Below are positions 1-7,516 of a stretch of DNA of 42,359 nucleotides, piece after piece. The notes under the pieces were generated by a model. That model was not told the DNA's origin and made no database searches. It saw only the letters and a program-made list of their open reading frames with translations. The DNA is from Cypionkella sp. Its GTDB lineage: Bacteria > Pseudomonadota > Alphaproteobacteria > Rhodobacterales > Rhodobacteraceae. A program made the position numbers and the translations under genes. The number at the start of each line of letters is the position of its first letter. Position 1 is the stretch's first letter. The DNA lies in assembly GCF_030652235.1 (NCBI RefSeq), contig NZ_JAUSBA010000058.1, positions 1-42,359 on the forward strand. Reading direction: 5' to 3'.

Positions 1-45
1 TTCAAGGCAAGCTCAGCCGCTGCAGCCCAAAAAAAGAAGGAGTGA
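1..45 (+). CDS. istB: C-terminal fragment of an IS21-family IstB-like ATPase (partial at window edge)
   Basis: Frame 1 is open from the window edge to TGA at 43-45 and encodes the tail FKASSAAAAQKKKE. A basic, Ala-rich tail just before a multi-repeat IS end fits the helper ATPase IstB, which is the last gene of IS21-family elements. Only 14 residues are visible, so no ATPase motif can be checked. The call rests on the IS21-type terminal structure directly downstream. Confidence 0.45.
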   Translation, partial: FKASSAAAAQKKKE

Positions 46-141
46 AACTCGCCCTTGACCCAAGCATGACCCAAAATCCATAATCAAAGGTGGGTCAATT
101 CTCGATGAAAAACCCGGGTCACTTCTCAGTGCAAATCAACA
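46..141 (+). mobile_element. right end of an IS21-family insertion sequence
   Basis: Two related terminal repeats are visible: GGGTCAATTCTCGATGAAAA from 92 and GGGTCACTTCTCAGTGCAAA from 116. The element ends in CAACA at 141, so read inward it begins TGTTGATTTGCAC. IS21-family elements start with TG, end with CA and carry several imperfect copies of such repeats near each end, which serve as IstA binding sites. The other end lies outside the window, so a target duplication cannot be checked. Confidence 0.65.
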
Positions 142-179
142 TCTTGGTCGATTTTCGTCGTGATTGTCGCAATGTCCAT
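126..179 (-). pseudogene. small gene cut by the IS21 insertion after 13 codons
   Basis: On the minus strand an ATG at 179-177 has a good Shine-Dalgarno sequence (AGGAG about 7 nt upstream) and reads MDIATITTKIDQD. At codon 14 it crosses the IS boundary (141/142), picks up VDLH from the IS and stops at 126-128. The start signals look real, so this is probably the 5' end of a gene whose remainder lies beyond the IS. The family cannot be identified from 13 residues. Confidence 0.4.
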
Positions 180-403
180 TTTGAAATCTCCTGTGTTTGG
201 AATGAACTACGGTCGCACCATTGCGCCGCACCTGTATTTATGCAGCAGAGTGTAGCGGGCGCAAAGTTGCTTGTTCACGTTTCCGTGATTGGTTCATTAG
301 CTTCGATACGCCAAGACCCGCCTTTGCGAAGCATAGGCAATCCTTAGGCAGAGAAGTAGCCCTAGGGGCAACTACTTGATTTCATTCAAATAAATATGGG
401 AAG

Positions 404-478
404 TGGCAGCCCGTAGGGGAGTCGAACCCCTCTTACCAGAATGAAAATCTGGTGTCCTAACCGATAGACGAACGGGCC
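404..478 (-). tRNA. tRNA-Glu (anticodon UUC)
   Basis: The minus strand folds as a cloverleaf. The acceptor arm is GGCCCGT paired with ACGGGCT (one G-U pair). The anticodon stem CCAGA/TCTGG encloses loop TTTTCAT, giving anticodon TTC, which reads Glu codons. The T arm contains GGTTCGACTCC. The 3' CCA is encoded (TGG at 404-406 on the plus strand). Length is 75 nt. It lies downstream of recJ in the same direction. Confidence 0.95.
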
Positions 479-531
479 ACTGTCGTGCGGCGGTGTTTAA
501 GGGCAGATTTGGCGCTTCGCAAGAGGAAAAA

Positions 532-2274
532 TCAGGCTTTTGCCGCATCTTCCAGGCGAAATTGCACCTTTGTGCGACCGCCCCATGTGTTCAACTCTAG
601 CCGCCCTGCCAAGTGAAAGCGTTGGTGGCCGGGGGTTTCCAAGGCGGGGCCAAGATCGGTGTCAAAGGCACCAAACGCGATGCCTTCGAGGCGGGCACCC
701 AAGCTGTCGCCGAAGCTGATTTTCAGGTGTTTTTCGCCGATGCGGCGGGTGGTGACATGGGTGTCGGCGAAGGCAAAGCGCGGGGCGGGGGCGGAGGCGC
801 CGAACGGGCCTGCGGATTCGATTTGCTCGACAAATCCGGGGGTTGCGGCGGTGGGCATCAGCAGGCTGTCGATGCGCAGGTCTTCGCGCCCACCCGCGCC
901 TGCGCCTTGTTTGGCGAGCAGTTCGGAAAGGCGTTCCATCGCGGCTTCGAGTTTATCGCGCGCCACCGTCAGGCCTGCGGCCATCTTGTGACCGCCGCCT
1001 TTCAACAGCAGTCCTTCGGTGGTCAGACGGTGGATTGCCGCGCCGAGATCAACACCGGTGACAGAGCGGGCGGAGCCTTTGCCTTCGTTGCCATCGAAGC
1101 CGATCACCACGGCGGGGCGGTGGCTGGCTTCTTTCAGCCGGGCCGCGACGATGCCGACAACGCCGGGGTGCCAGCCATCACCCGCAGCCCAGACGAGGGG
1201 GCCGTCCATGCCGCGCATCTCGGCTTGCGAGAGGGCTTCTTCGCGCACGCGGGCTTCGATATCGCGGCGCTCGGTGTTCAAGAGGTCAAGTTTCTCGGCC
1301 AAGGCCGTTGCCTCGGAAGGGCTATCGGTGGACAGCAGCCGCGCGCCGAGGTCGGCTTGGCCAATGCGGCCGCCCGCGTTGACGCGGGGGCCAAGCAGGA
1401 AGCCCAAAGCGTAGGGGGTGGGGGCTTGGTCCATGCGAGCGATATCGGCGAGGGCGCGCAGGCCTGCGCGTTCGCGGCGGGCCATGACCCTGAGGCCTTG
1501 GCGCACGAAGGCGCGGTTGACGCCGATCAGGGGTGCCACATCCGCGACCGTGGCGAGGGCGACGAGATCAAGCAGCGCCATCAGATCAGGGCCTTGGCTG
1601 CCGTCGGCGCGCAACTGCCGATTGGCCTCGACCAGCATCAAGAACACCACGGAAGCCGCACAAAGATGGCCGAGATCACCGTCTTCGTCTTGGCGGTTGG
1701 GGTTCACTACGGCGAAGGCGGCGGGCAGGGTTTCGGCACCCAAGTGGTGATCGAGCACCACGACATCGCATTTTGCGGCGGCGATGGGATCAAAGCTGAG
1801 GGTGCCGCAATCGACGCAGAGGATCAGGTCGTGTTTGCTGCCCAGTTCGGCCATGGCGCGCACGTTGGGGCCGTAACCTTCGTCAATACGGTCTGGGATA
1901 TAGAGCGTGGCCTGGCTGTTCATGGCGCGCAGCCAGATGATCAGCAAGGCGGCAGAGGAGCCGCCATCCACGTCATAATCAGCAAAGATTGCAATGCGTT
2001 GGTGGGTTTTTACCGCATGCAGGAAGCGGGCGGCGGCGCGTGCCATGTCGCGCAGTTTCAGCGGATCGGGCAGCAGATCGCGCAGTTGCGGCGCAAGGAA
2101 AGCCGGGGCGTCTTGCGGGGTGACGCCGCGCGCAACAAGCGTGGCGCAGAGCGCGAGGGGCAGGCGGGTGATTTGCGCCATCGCCTCGGCCAGACGTTCG
2201 GCCTCATCGCCGGGGCCGATCCAGCGGCGCTGGGTGAGCGAGTGTTCGACGGAGAGGAAGGCGCGCGCTGTCAT
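532..2274 (-). CDS. recJ: single-stranded-DNA-specific exonuclease RecJ
   Basis: RecJ degrades single-stranded DNA 5' to 3' in recombination and mismatch repair in the cytoplasm. The 580-residue protein has the DHH phosphoesterase signatures: DYDVDG near residue 99, the CVDCG segment near 153 and LDHH near 174. These are followed by the RecJ segment LGPRVNAGGRIG and a DHHA1 domain with GKGSARSV and the glycine-rich KGGGHKMAAG. Length is normal for the family. I chose ATG at 2274 because MTARAFLSVEHSLT fits the usual alphaproteobacterial N-terminus; a TTG at 2310 would add 12 residues and neither has a clear Shine-Dalgarno. The gene follows glpX on the same strand with a 90-nt gap and probably belongs to a hom-glpX-recJ transcript. 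Confidence 0.93.
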   Translation of the reverse strand: MTARAFLSVEHSLTQRRWIGPGDEAERLAEAMAQITRLPLALCATLVARGVTPQDAPAFLAPQLRDLLPDPLKLRDMARAAARFLHAVKTHQRIAIFADYDVDGGSSAALLIIWLRAMNSQATLYIPDRIDEGYGPNVRAMAELGSKHDLILCVDCGTLSFDPIAAAKCDVVVLDHHLGAETLPAAFAVVNPNRQDEDGDLGHLCAASVVFLMLVEANRQLRADGSQGPDLMALLDLVALATVADVAPLIGVNRAFVRQGLRVMARRERAGLRALADIARMDQAPTPYALGFLLGPRVNAGGRIGQADLGARLLSTDSPSEATALAEKLDLLNTERRDIEARVREEALSQAEMRGMDGPLVWAAGDGWHPGVVGIVAARLKEASHRPAVVIGFDGNEGKGSARSVTGVDLGAAIHRLTTEGLLLKGGGHKMAAGLTVARDKLEAAMERLSELLAKQGAGAGGREDLRIDSLLMPTAATPGFVEQIESAGPFGASAPAPRFAFADTHVTTRRIGEKHLKISFGDSLGARLEGIAFGAFDTDLGPALETPGHQRFHLAGRLELNTWGGRTKVQFRLEDAAKA

Positions 2275-2364
2275 GGGGGTGGGTGTGCCTGACAGCGCGG
2301 CCCGGAGCAAGGCGGAATTTGAGAAATTCCGGCACGATTTCCGGATCGGAAATCGGTTGCACCC

Positions 2365-3330
2365 TTATTTCATTGGGCTTTTATAAAGCATGCGGCGCAC
2401 TGATCCGGTTTTTGACCGCATCAAGATGGTTTCGGTGGTGACCCATCCGGGTTCGATTTTGATGCCTTGCAGGATCGAACCTTGGGTGACGCCCGTGGCC
2501 GCGAAGATCACGTCGGCGGTGACCATCTCATCGCGGGTGTAGATGCGGTTCAGATCGGTGATGCCTGCCTTGTAGGCGCGGGATCTTTCGTCGTCATTGC
2601 GGAACAAAAGCTTACCGTAGATCTGCCCGCCCATGCATTTCAAGGCACTGGCCGCGAGCACACCTTCGGGTGCGCCGCCGGAGCCCATATACATATCAAT
2701 GCCGGTGATTTCGCTTTCGGCGCAGTGGATGACGCCTGCGACATCGCCATCGGTGATCAGGCGGATGGCAGCGCCAGTGGAGCGGACCTCGGCGATCAAA
2801 GCCTCGTGCCGGGGGCGCTCTAGGATACAGACGGTGATCTCGTCGGCGGCCACCCCTTTGGCGCGGGCCAAAGCGCGGACGCGTTGGGCTGGGGCCATGT
2901 CAAGCGTCACCGTGTCACGGGCGTAGCCGGGGCCGATGGCGAGTTTTTCCATATAGACATCGGGAGCGTGCAGCAGGGTGCCGCGCGGGGCCATGGCGAT
3001 GACGGTCAGCGCGTTTGGCATGTCTTTGGCGGTCAGCGTGGTGCCTTCCAGCGGATCAAGTGCGATGTCGACGGCGGGGCCATTTCCGGTGCCGACTTCT
3101 TCGCCGATGTAGAGCATCGGCGCCTCGTCGCGCTCACCCTCGCCGATCACCACGACGCCCGCAATATCCAGCATATTCAACTGGTCGCGCATGGCGTTGA
3201 CCGCAGCCTGATCTGCGGCTTTCTCATCGCCGCGCCCGATCAGTTTGGCCGAGGCGAGGGCTGCGGCCTCAGACACGCGGGCGAGGCCAAGCGAAAGCAG
3301 GCGGTCTTGGAATTCGGTGACGTCGGCCAT
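2365..3330 (-). CDS. glpX: class II fructose-1,6-bisphosphatase
   Basis: GlpX hydrolyses fructose 1,6-bisphosphate to fructose 6-phosphate in gluconeogenesis, using divalent metal. The 321-residue product shows the family metal/phosphate motifs GEGERDEAP (about 63-71) and DPLEGT (about 92-97), and the later GSGGAPEGVLAA segment. The start at 3330 (MADVTEFQDRLLSLG) has AAGGA about 8 nt upstream; an in-frame upstream extension of 20 residues is Arg/Pro-rich and unlikely to be translated. It lies between hom and recJ on the same strand, an order I recall as common in Rhodobacteraceae. Confidence 0.95.
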   Translation of the reverse strand: MADVTEFQDRLLSLGLARVSEAAALASAKLIGRGDEKAADQAAVNAMRDQLNMLDIAGVVVIGEGERDEAPMLYIGEEVGTGNGPAVDIALDPLEGTTLTAKDMPNALTVIAMAPRGTLLHAPDVYMEKLAIGPGYARDTVTLDMAPAQRVRALARAKGVAADEITVCILERPRHEALIAEVRSTGAAIRLITDGDVAGVIHCAESEITGIDMYMGSGGAPEGVLAASALKCMGGQIYGKLLFRNDDERSRAYKAGITDLNRIYTRDEMVTADVIFAATGVTQGSILQGIKIEPGWVTTETILMRSKTGSVRRMLYKSPMK

Positions 3331-3529
3331 GAGATATCCTTGCGGGAAATTGATTTTCCTTCGTCTAGCCGGGGGCGCGCAGGGCGGCAAGGATGGTGGC
3401 GCTAACAGTTTGAGGGCGCTGAGGTAATCCGCCGAGTTGCAAGATTTTAGGGCGTATTGCCGCTGTGCTTAGGCTGCGCTGGCGGGCACAGGGCGAGGCT
3501 TGTGGTCTTCAAGGCTTTGCGAATCGCGG

Positions 3530-4819
3530 TTAAACTTCTTCGATCCGCAACGCCACGGGCGCGCCTACCATCACGCCGGTGCCTGCAAAGCGCCCGGTTG
3601 CGTGATCAATATCGGCGCGGGTGGCTTTGTGGGTGACGATCAGCACGGTGGCTTTGTCGCCTTCGTGGTCGTACTGCCGCATCTGGTCAATCGAGACGCC
3701 AGCCTCGCCCAGACAGGTGGCGATTTTGGCCAGAGCGCCGGGTTTATCCAGCAGGCTCATGCGCAGATAATAGCTGGCGGGGGTCGCGGATTGGGCGGCT
3801 TGCGGGGTGGCAAGCGTGTTTGCGGGCTGGCCGAATGTGGGCAGGCGCAGGCCGCGTGCGATGTCGAGCACGTCGGACATCACGGCGCTGGCGGTGGGGC
3901 CCGTGCCTGCGCCTGCGCCACGCAGCACGATCTGGCCGACGGAATCGCCTTCCAGCACCACCATGTTGGTGCCGCCTTGCAACTGGCCCAGCGGGCTATC
4001 GGCGGGGACAAGGCAGGGGGTCATGCGTTGCTCTAGCCCGCGCCCTGTCATTTGGGCCACGCCCAGCAGTTTGATACGATAGCCCATGTCGGCGGCAAGT
4101 TTGATGTCGTCGATGGAAATCGCACCGATGCCTTCAAGTTCCACTGCGTCAAAGCTGACTTGGGTGCCAAAGGCGATGGCGGCGAGCAGGGCAAGTTTAT
4201 GGCCCGCGTCGATGCCGCCGACGTCGAGGTTCGGGTCGGCCTCTAGGTAGCCGAGTTGTTGGGCGGCGTCGAACACTTCGGCATAAGACAGGCCTTCGTT
4301 CTGCATCCGGGTCAGGATGTAGTTGCATGAGCCATTCATCACGCCCATCACGCGTTTGATTTGGTTGGCGGCCAACCCTTCGGTCAGCGCTTTGATCACC
4401 GGGATGCCACCTGCGACGGCGGCTTCAAAGCGGATGACGCGGCCTGCGGCTTCTGCGGCGAGGGCAAGCGCTTGACCGTGATGGGCGAGCAGGGCTTTGT
4501 TGGCGGTGACCACATCTTTGCCAGCGGCGATAGCGGCTTCGGTGGCCAGTTTGGCGGGGCCTTCGTGGCCGCCCATCACCTCGACAAACACATCGACATC
4601 ATCGCGTTGAGCAAGAGCGACTGGATCGGTTTCCCAAGCGTAGGCGGACAGATCAGCGTCGCGGTTCTTGGTTTTATCGCGGGCGGAGACGGCTGTGATC
4701 TGTATGGCGCGTCCGGTGCGTTTGGCGATCAGATCGGCATGCGCTTGCACGATCTTCACCACCCCGATGCCCACAGTGCCAAGACCAGCGAGACCAATGC
4801 GCAGGGGTTTGGCAGACAT
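3530..4819 (-). CDS. hom: homoserine dehydrogenase
   Basis: This enzyme reduces aspartate semialdehyde to homoserine with NAD(P)H, the branch point to threonine and methionine. The 429-residue protein starts with a Rossmann motif (GLAGLGTVGIGVV, about 9-21), continues with the catalytic domain (GIPVIKALTEGL, MNGSCNYILTRM, LGYLEADPNLDVGGIDAGHKLALLA), and ends with a C-terminal ACT domain (from about 350, SLLDKPGALAKIATCLGEAGVSI) that normally mediates threonine feedback inhibition. Start ATG at 4819 has GGAG 8 nt upstream. It is monofunctional, with no aspartokinase domain. It is probably the first gene of the hom-glpX-recJ unit. Confidence 0.95.
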   Translation of the reverse strand: MSAKPLRIGLAGLGTVGIGVVKIVQAHADLIAKRTGRAIQITAVSARDKTKNRDADLSAYAWETDPVALAQRDDVDVFVEVMGGHEGPAKLATEAAIAAGKDVVTANKALLAHHGQALALAAEAAGRVIRFEAAVAGGIPVIKALTEGLAANQIKRVMGVMNGSCNYILTRMQNEGLSYAEVFDAAQQLGYLEADPNLDVGGIDAGHKLALLAAIAFGTQVSFDAVELEGIGAISIDDIKLAADMGYRIKLLGVAQMTGRGLEQRMTPCLVPADSPLGQLQGGTNMVVLEGDSVGQIVLRGAGAGTGPTASAVMSDVLDIARGLRLPTFGQPANTLATPQAAQSATPASYYLRMSLLDKPGALAKIATCLGEAGVSIDQMRQYDHEGDKATVLIVTHKATRADIDHATGRFAGTGVMVGAPVALRIEEV

Positions 4820-4888
4820 GAGGGAACTCCGTTTCAGATTGCTTGCGCCGGGTGTTAGCTGATGGCGGGCCGGGGTGCAACGCGGGCG

Positions 4889-5107
4889 TTACGGGCTGGA
4901 GCTTTCAACGCGCAAAGCCGCGGCGCGGGCGTTCAGGGTGGCAACCGGGCCTGCCAGCGGATCAGCGGGCGTGGTCTGATTGACGCCAGAGATCAGTTGA
5001 TCCGTGGGCAACAAGTTGGGGGTGGGCAGATTGGTGCGCGCGCCTGCATCCACTTCGGGGAATTGGGCACAGGCGGAAAGGCTGAGCAACAGGAGAAGGG
5101 CGCGCAT
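4889..5107 (-). CDS. small predicted lipoprotein, unknown function
   Basis: The frame encodes MRALLLLLSLSACAQFPEV and continues to 72 residues. A short Leu-rich signal is followed by the lipobox LSAC, with Cys13 as the predicted lipidated residue, and then a Pro/Asn/Thr-rich mature region of about 60 residues. This is a typical lipoprotein architecture anchored in a membrane on the periplasmic side. A second ATG sits immediately upstream (5110) and could be the start; no strong Shine-Dalgarno decides between them. The reading frame stays open far upstream (to 5467) but that part overlaps the pirin gene and a palindrome and is not credible coding. I do not recognise a family. Confidence 0.6.
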   Translation of the reverse strand: MRALLLLLSLSACAQFPEVDAGARTNLPTPNLLPTDQLISGVNQTTPADPLAGPVATLNARAAALRVESSSP

Positions 5108-5251
5108 CATGCTGCAGAGCATACCGCGCGCGGGGGGCAGGTTCAATGCGCGGGTTTCGGCGCGATGAGGGGGCGATCCAAAGCCAAGTTTCTGACCGTA
5201 GAAAGTATTCCCAGCTGGGAGCAACTTGTGGTGTGTGTCTATTTTTGAGAG

Positions 5252-5277
5252 AACAACCACAATATGTTGTGGTTGTT
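5252..5277. terminator. 26-bp perfect palindrome with a T-rich tail on the plus strand
   Basis: Arms AACAACCACAA and TTGTGGTTGTT (11 bp each, perfect) flank TATG. On the plus strand the stem runs into TGGTTTTTTG, the shape of a rho-independent terminator. On the minus strand, where the flanking pirin and lipoprotein genes are read, it is followed only by CTCTCAAAAAT. It may be a two-way terminator after the pirin gene, an operator, or the end of an unannotated plus-strand RNA. Confidence 0.5.
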
Positions 5278-5373
5278 TGGTTTTTTGTTGCGATTGGGCG
5301 CAGGTTTCAGATGCAGTGCGTTTGATCTGGCGCAGCTTTTTAGGGCTTTGCACCAGATCAAAAACAAATGGTT

Positions 5374-6285
5374 TTAATGTGCGGGTTTGATAAAAGTGCC
5401 GTTGCGCAATTCGGCCATGGCTTGTTGCAGCTCGGCTTGGGTGTTCATCACGATGGGGCCGTGCCATGCGACGGGTTCCTGGATCGGGGCACCTGAGACC
5501 AGCAGAAAGCGGATGCCGTTGGGGCCGGCTTGCACGGTGATTTCATCGCCGCGGCCAAATTCAATCAGGGTGCGGTTGCCCGAGAGATCGCGGATGTTCA
5601 GCTCCTCGCCCTTGTATTCCTTTTCCAGCAGCACCCCGCGTGGGCGGGAGCTGTCGGCGAATTTGCCAGCGCCTTCAAAGATATAAGCGAAGGCATGGCG
5701 GCGGGTGTCAATTTTGAAAGTCTTTTTCTTTTCTGGTGGCACAAAGACGTCAAGGTATTGCGGATCAGCGGCGATGCCGTCCACCGGCCCGGTTTTGCCC
5801 CAGAACGACCCCACGATCACCTTCACGATGCTGCCATCGTCATCCATGATTTCCGGAATGTCGTTGGATTTGACGTCTTGGTAGCGCGGCGGGGTCATCT
5901 TGAGAGCTTTGGGCAGGTTGGCCCAAAGCTGGAAGCCATGCATCTGGCCCTTGGCGTTGCCCTTCGGCATTTCCTGATGCAGGATGCCCGACCCTGCGGT
6001 CATCCATTGCACATCGCCGCCTTTCAGCGTGCCGCGATTGCCAAGACTGTCGCCGTGATCAACCGCGCCCGCGAGGACATAGGTGATCGTTTCAATGCCG
6101 CGATGCGGATGCCACGGAAAACCCGCCATGTAATCACGCGGGGTCTCCCCGCGGAAATCGTCGAACAGCAGGAAGGGGTCGAACTGGGTTGGATCGCCAA
6201 AGCCGAAGGCGCGGTGCAGGTGCACGCCTGCGCCTTCGATATGCGGCTGGGCGGTGGATTGGCTGAGGACGGGGCGGAGAGACAT
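5374..6285 (-). CDS. pirin family protein
   Basis: Pirins are bicupin proteins that bind iron; some act as quercetin 2,3-dioxygenases and others as regulators, so substrate and role are open. The 303-residue product has the expected metal ligands in the N-terminal cupin: the two His in FPWHPHRGIETITYVL and the His and Glu in GSGILHQEMP. The second cupin (about 170-290) is present, with FAYIFEGAG and LLEKEY. The start at 6285 (MSLRPVLSQ) has AAAGGAG at optimal distance; an upstream in-frame Met (6342) lacks this. It appears monocistronic, with a palindrome downstream at 5252-5277. Confidence 0.88.
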   Translation of the reverse strand: MSLRPVLSQSTAQPHIEGAGVHLHRAFGFGDPTQFDPFLLFDDFRGETPRDYMAGFPWHPHRGIETITYVLAGAVDHGDSLGNRGTLKGGDVQWMTAGSGILHQEMPKGNAKGQMHGFQLWANLPKALKMTPPRYQDVKSNDIPEIMDDDGSIVKVIVGSFWGKTGPVDGIAADPQYLDVFVPPEKKKTFKIDTRRHAFAYIFEGAGKFADSSRPRGVLLEKEYKGEELNIRDLSGNRTLIEFGRGDEITVQAGPNGIRFLLVSGAPIQEPVAWHGPIVMNTQAELQQAMAELRNGTFIKPAH

Positions 6286-6405
6286 GGCAAGCTCCTTTAA
6301 TTGCGTTGTCTCCAAGGTAGGTCTGGTGCGTATTTGCAGCAAGGCGCGAATGTGTAGGTCTTATGTGCGGATTTGCGCGAATGGATGTTGTGGGCGCGCC
6401 ACGGC

Positions 6406-6972
6406 TTAGGAGATCGGGCAGGGCGTCGCGCTGACGCTTATGCAGGTGAAGAAGCGGGGGCGGGTGACCACGAACTGCTTGATCTCTTCATCATCCATGC
6501 CGACGTCGAAAGCCGGATGATAGCTGACCCATGTTTCGACGATGGTCACGAAATCACCCCCGGCCATCTTGGGGATGCGTGAGGCGTAAGTCTGTAGCGT
6601 GGTCGTGGTCAGTAGCGGCACTGCATTGTCCGGCGAGCGCGACCAGTGAACTTCGAAGCGGGCGTTGGCGTCAGACCAAGTGACGGAAGTGACGCGGATT
6701 CTGACGGTCTGATCGTTGTCAATCAGGTAGCGCATCAGATCGCGCATCCCGGTGATGTAGTTGGCGGGCAGGGTAATCATCTCACGAGAGATCATGTCCG
6801 AGATGGTATAGGCGGCCTTCTGCGAGGTGTTGACCGAGCGGAAGGCGTCCCAATAAACGAACAGCGCGAGGTAGGACCAGAGCATGAAAGGCAGCACGAT
6901 GATAGCCTCGGCCATCAGCACGCCGCTTTCGTCGCGGCCAAAACGGCGGAACATGTTACGAAGCGATTTCAT
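6406..6972 (-). CDS. TadE/TadF-like pilus assembly protein
   Basis: TadE-type proteins are pseudopilin-like membrane proteins of the tight-adherence (Flp pilus) system. The 188-residue product has a basic N-terminus, the motif RDESGVLMAEAIIVLPFML (about 13-31) that matches the TadE prepilin-like segment with a Glu after the hydrophobic start, one transmembrane helix, and a polar extracytoplasmic domain. The start ATG at 6972 has GAGGG 9 nt upstream. It lies 10 nt after the next TadE-like gene in the same operon. The C-terminus holds two Cys (TCISVSATPCPIS), a possible disulfide. Whether it is TadE or TadF cannot be decided here. Confidence 0.75.
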   Translation of the reverse strand: MKSLRNMFRRFGRDESGVLMAEAIIVLPFMLWSYLALFVYWDAFRSVNTSQKAAYTISDMISREMITLPANYITGMRDLMRYLIDNDQTVRIRVTSVTWSDANARFEVHWSRSPDNAVPLLTTTTLQTYASRIPKMAGGDFVTIVETWVSYHPAFDVGMDDEEIKQFVVTRPRFFTCISVSATPCPIS

Positions 6973-6982
6973 AGAGTTACCC

Positions 6983-7516
6983 TCAACTTGGTTCTACCGC
7001 AAAGGCCGAAGTCGAAATCACGCCATAGCCGCCGTGACCGTCTTTCGGCAGGCCAAGGCCGATACCTGTGGTGGGAAACAGCGCGTCTTGCACAACGCAG
7101 ACCCGTATCAACATGAGGTCATTCTGCTGGCCGATTACAAACGAGGTGACCGGCACAATGTCTTCTGAGCGGTCAATACAGGCGACGCCGGTGGTGGGCA
7201 GCGCCCAACCGGTGGTGGTGATCCGGGTCATCTCGATGGTGATGTTGGCCTGACAATCTTTGAAGATCACGGTGCGTTTGCAAATCTCGGTCTTCAGCAA
7301 GGCGGTGTCGGGCAGCGTGTAATGTCCCAAGCGCAACTCGCGCATCGTCATATCGACGGATTGTTCCAGCATGATCGAGCGGATCATCAGCAGACCAGCT
7401 TCAAACGAGGCCATGAAGATGGTGATCAAGAGCGGTACCGCAAGGACAAACTCCATCGCGGCGGTGCCGTCTTCGCGCCGAAACGCAGGACGGAGGCGTC
7501 TGAACCAGCGGATCAT
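6983..7516 (-). CDS. TadE-like pilus assembly protein
   Basis: The 177-residue product shows the TadE-like pattern FRREDGTAAMEFVLAVPLLITIFMASFEAGLLMIRS (residues about 13-48 as a segment: basic stretch, DGTAAMEF, hydrophobic helix), followed by an extracytoplasmic domain with several Cys (CKR, DCQ, ACID, CVV). It overlaps the upstream TadG-like gene by ATGA (7513-7516), so the two are translationally coupled, and it precedes the second TadE-like gene by 10 nt. Role inferred: minor pseudopilin or envelope component of a Tad pilus. No pilin, ATPase or secretin gene is visible nearby. Confidence 0.75.
   Translation of the reverse strand: MIRWFRRLRPAFRREDGTAAMEFVLAVPLLITIFMASFEAGLLMIRSIMLEQSVDMTMRELRLGHYTLPDTALLKTEICKRTVIFKDCQANITIEMTRITTTGWALPTTGVACIDRSEDIVPVTSFVIGQQNDLMLIRVCVVQDALFPTTGIGLGLPKDGHGGYGVISTSAFAVEPS

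Noticed and set aside
613-2292. Long plus-strand open frame (559 codons) opposite recJ
   Set aside because: It is antisense to a gene with clear RecJ motifs; the frame stays open because of high GC content, and its composition (Gly/Ala/His-rich, no motif) is not protein-like.
5108-5467. Upstream extension of the small lipoprotein frame
   Set aside because: It runs through a palindrome and into the pirin gene; the lipobox near MRALLLLLSLSAC marks the true N-terminus.
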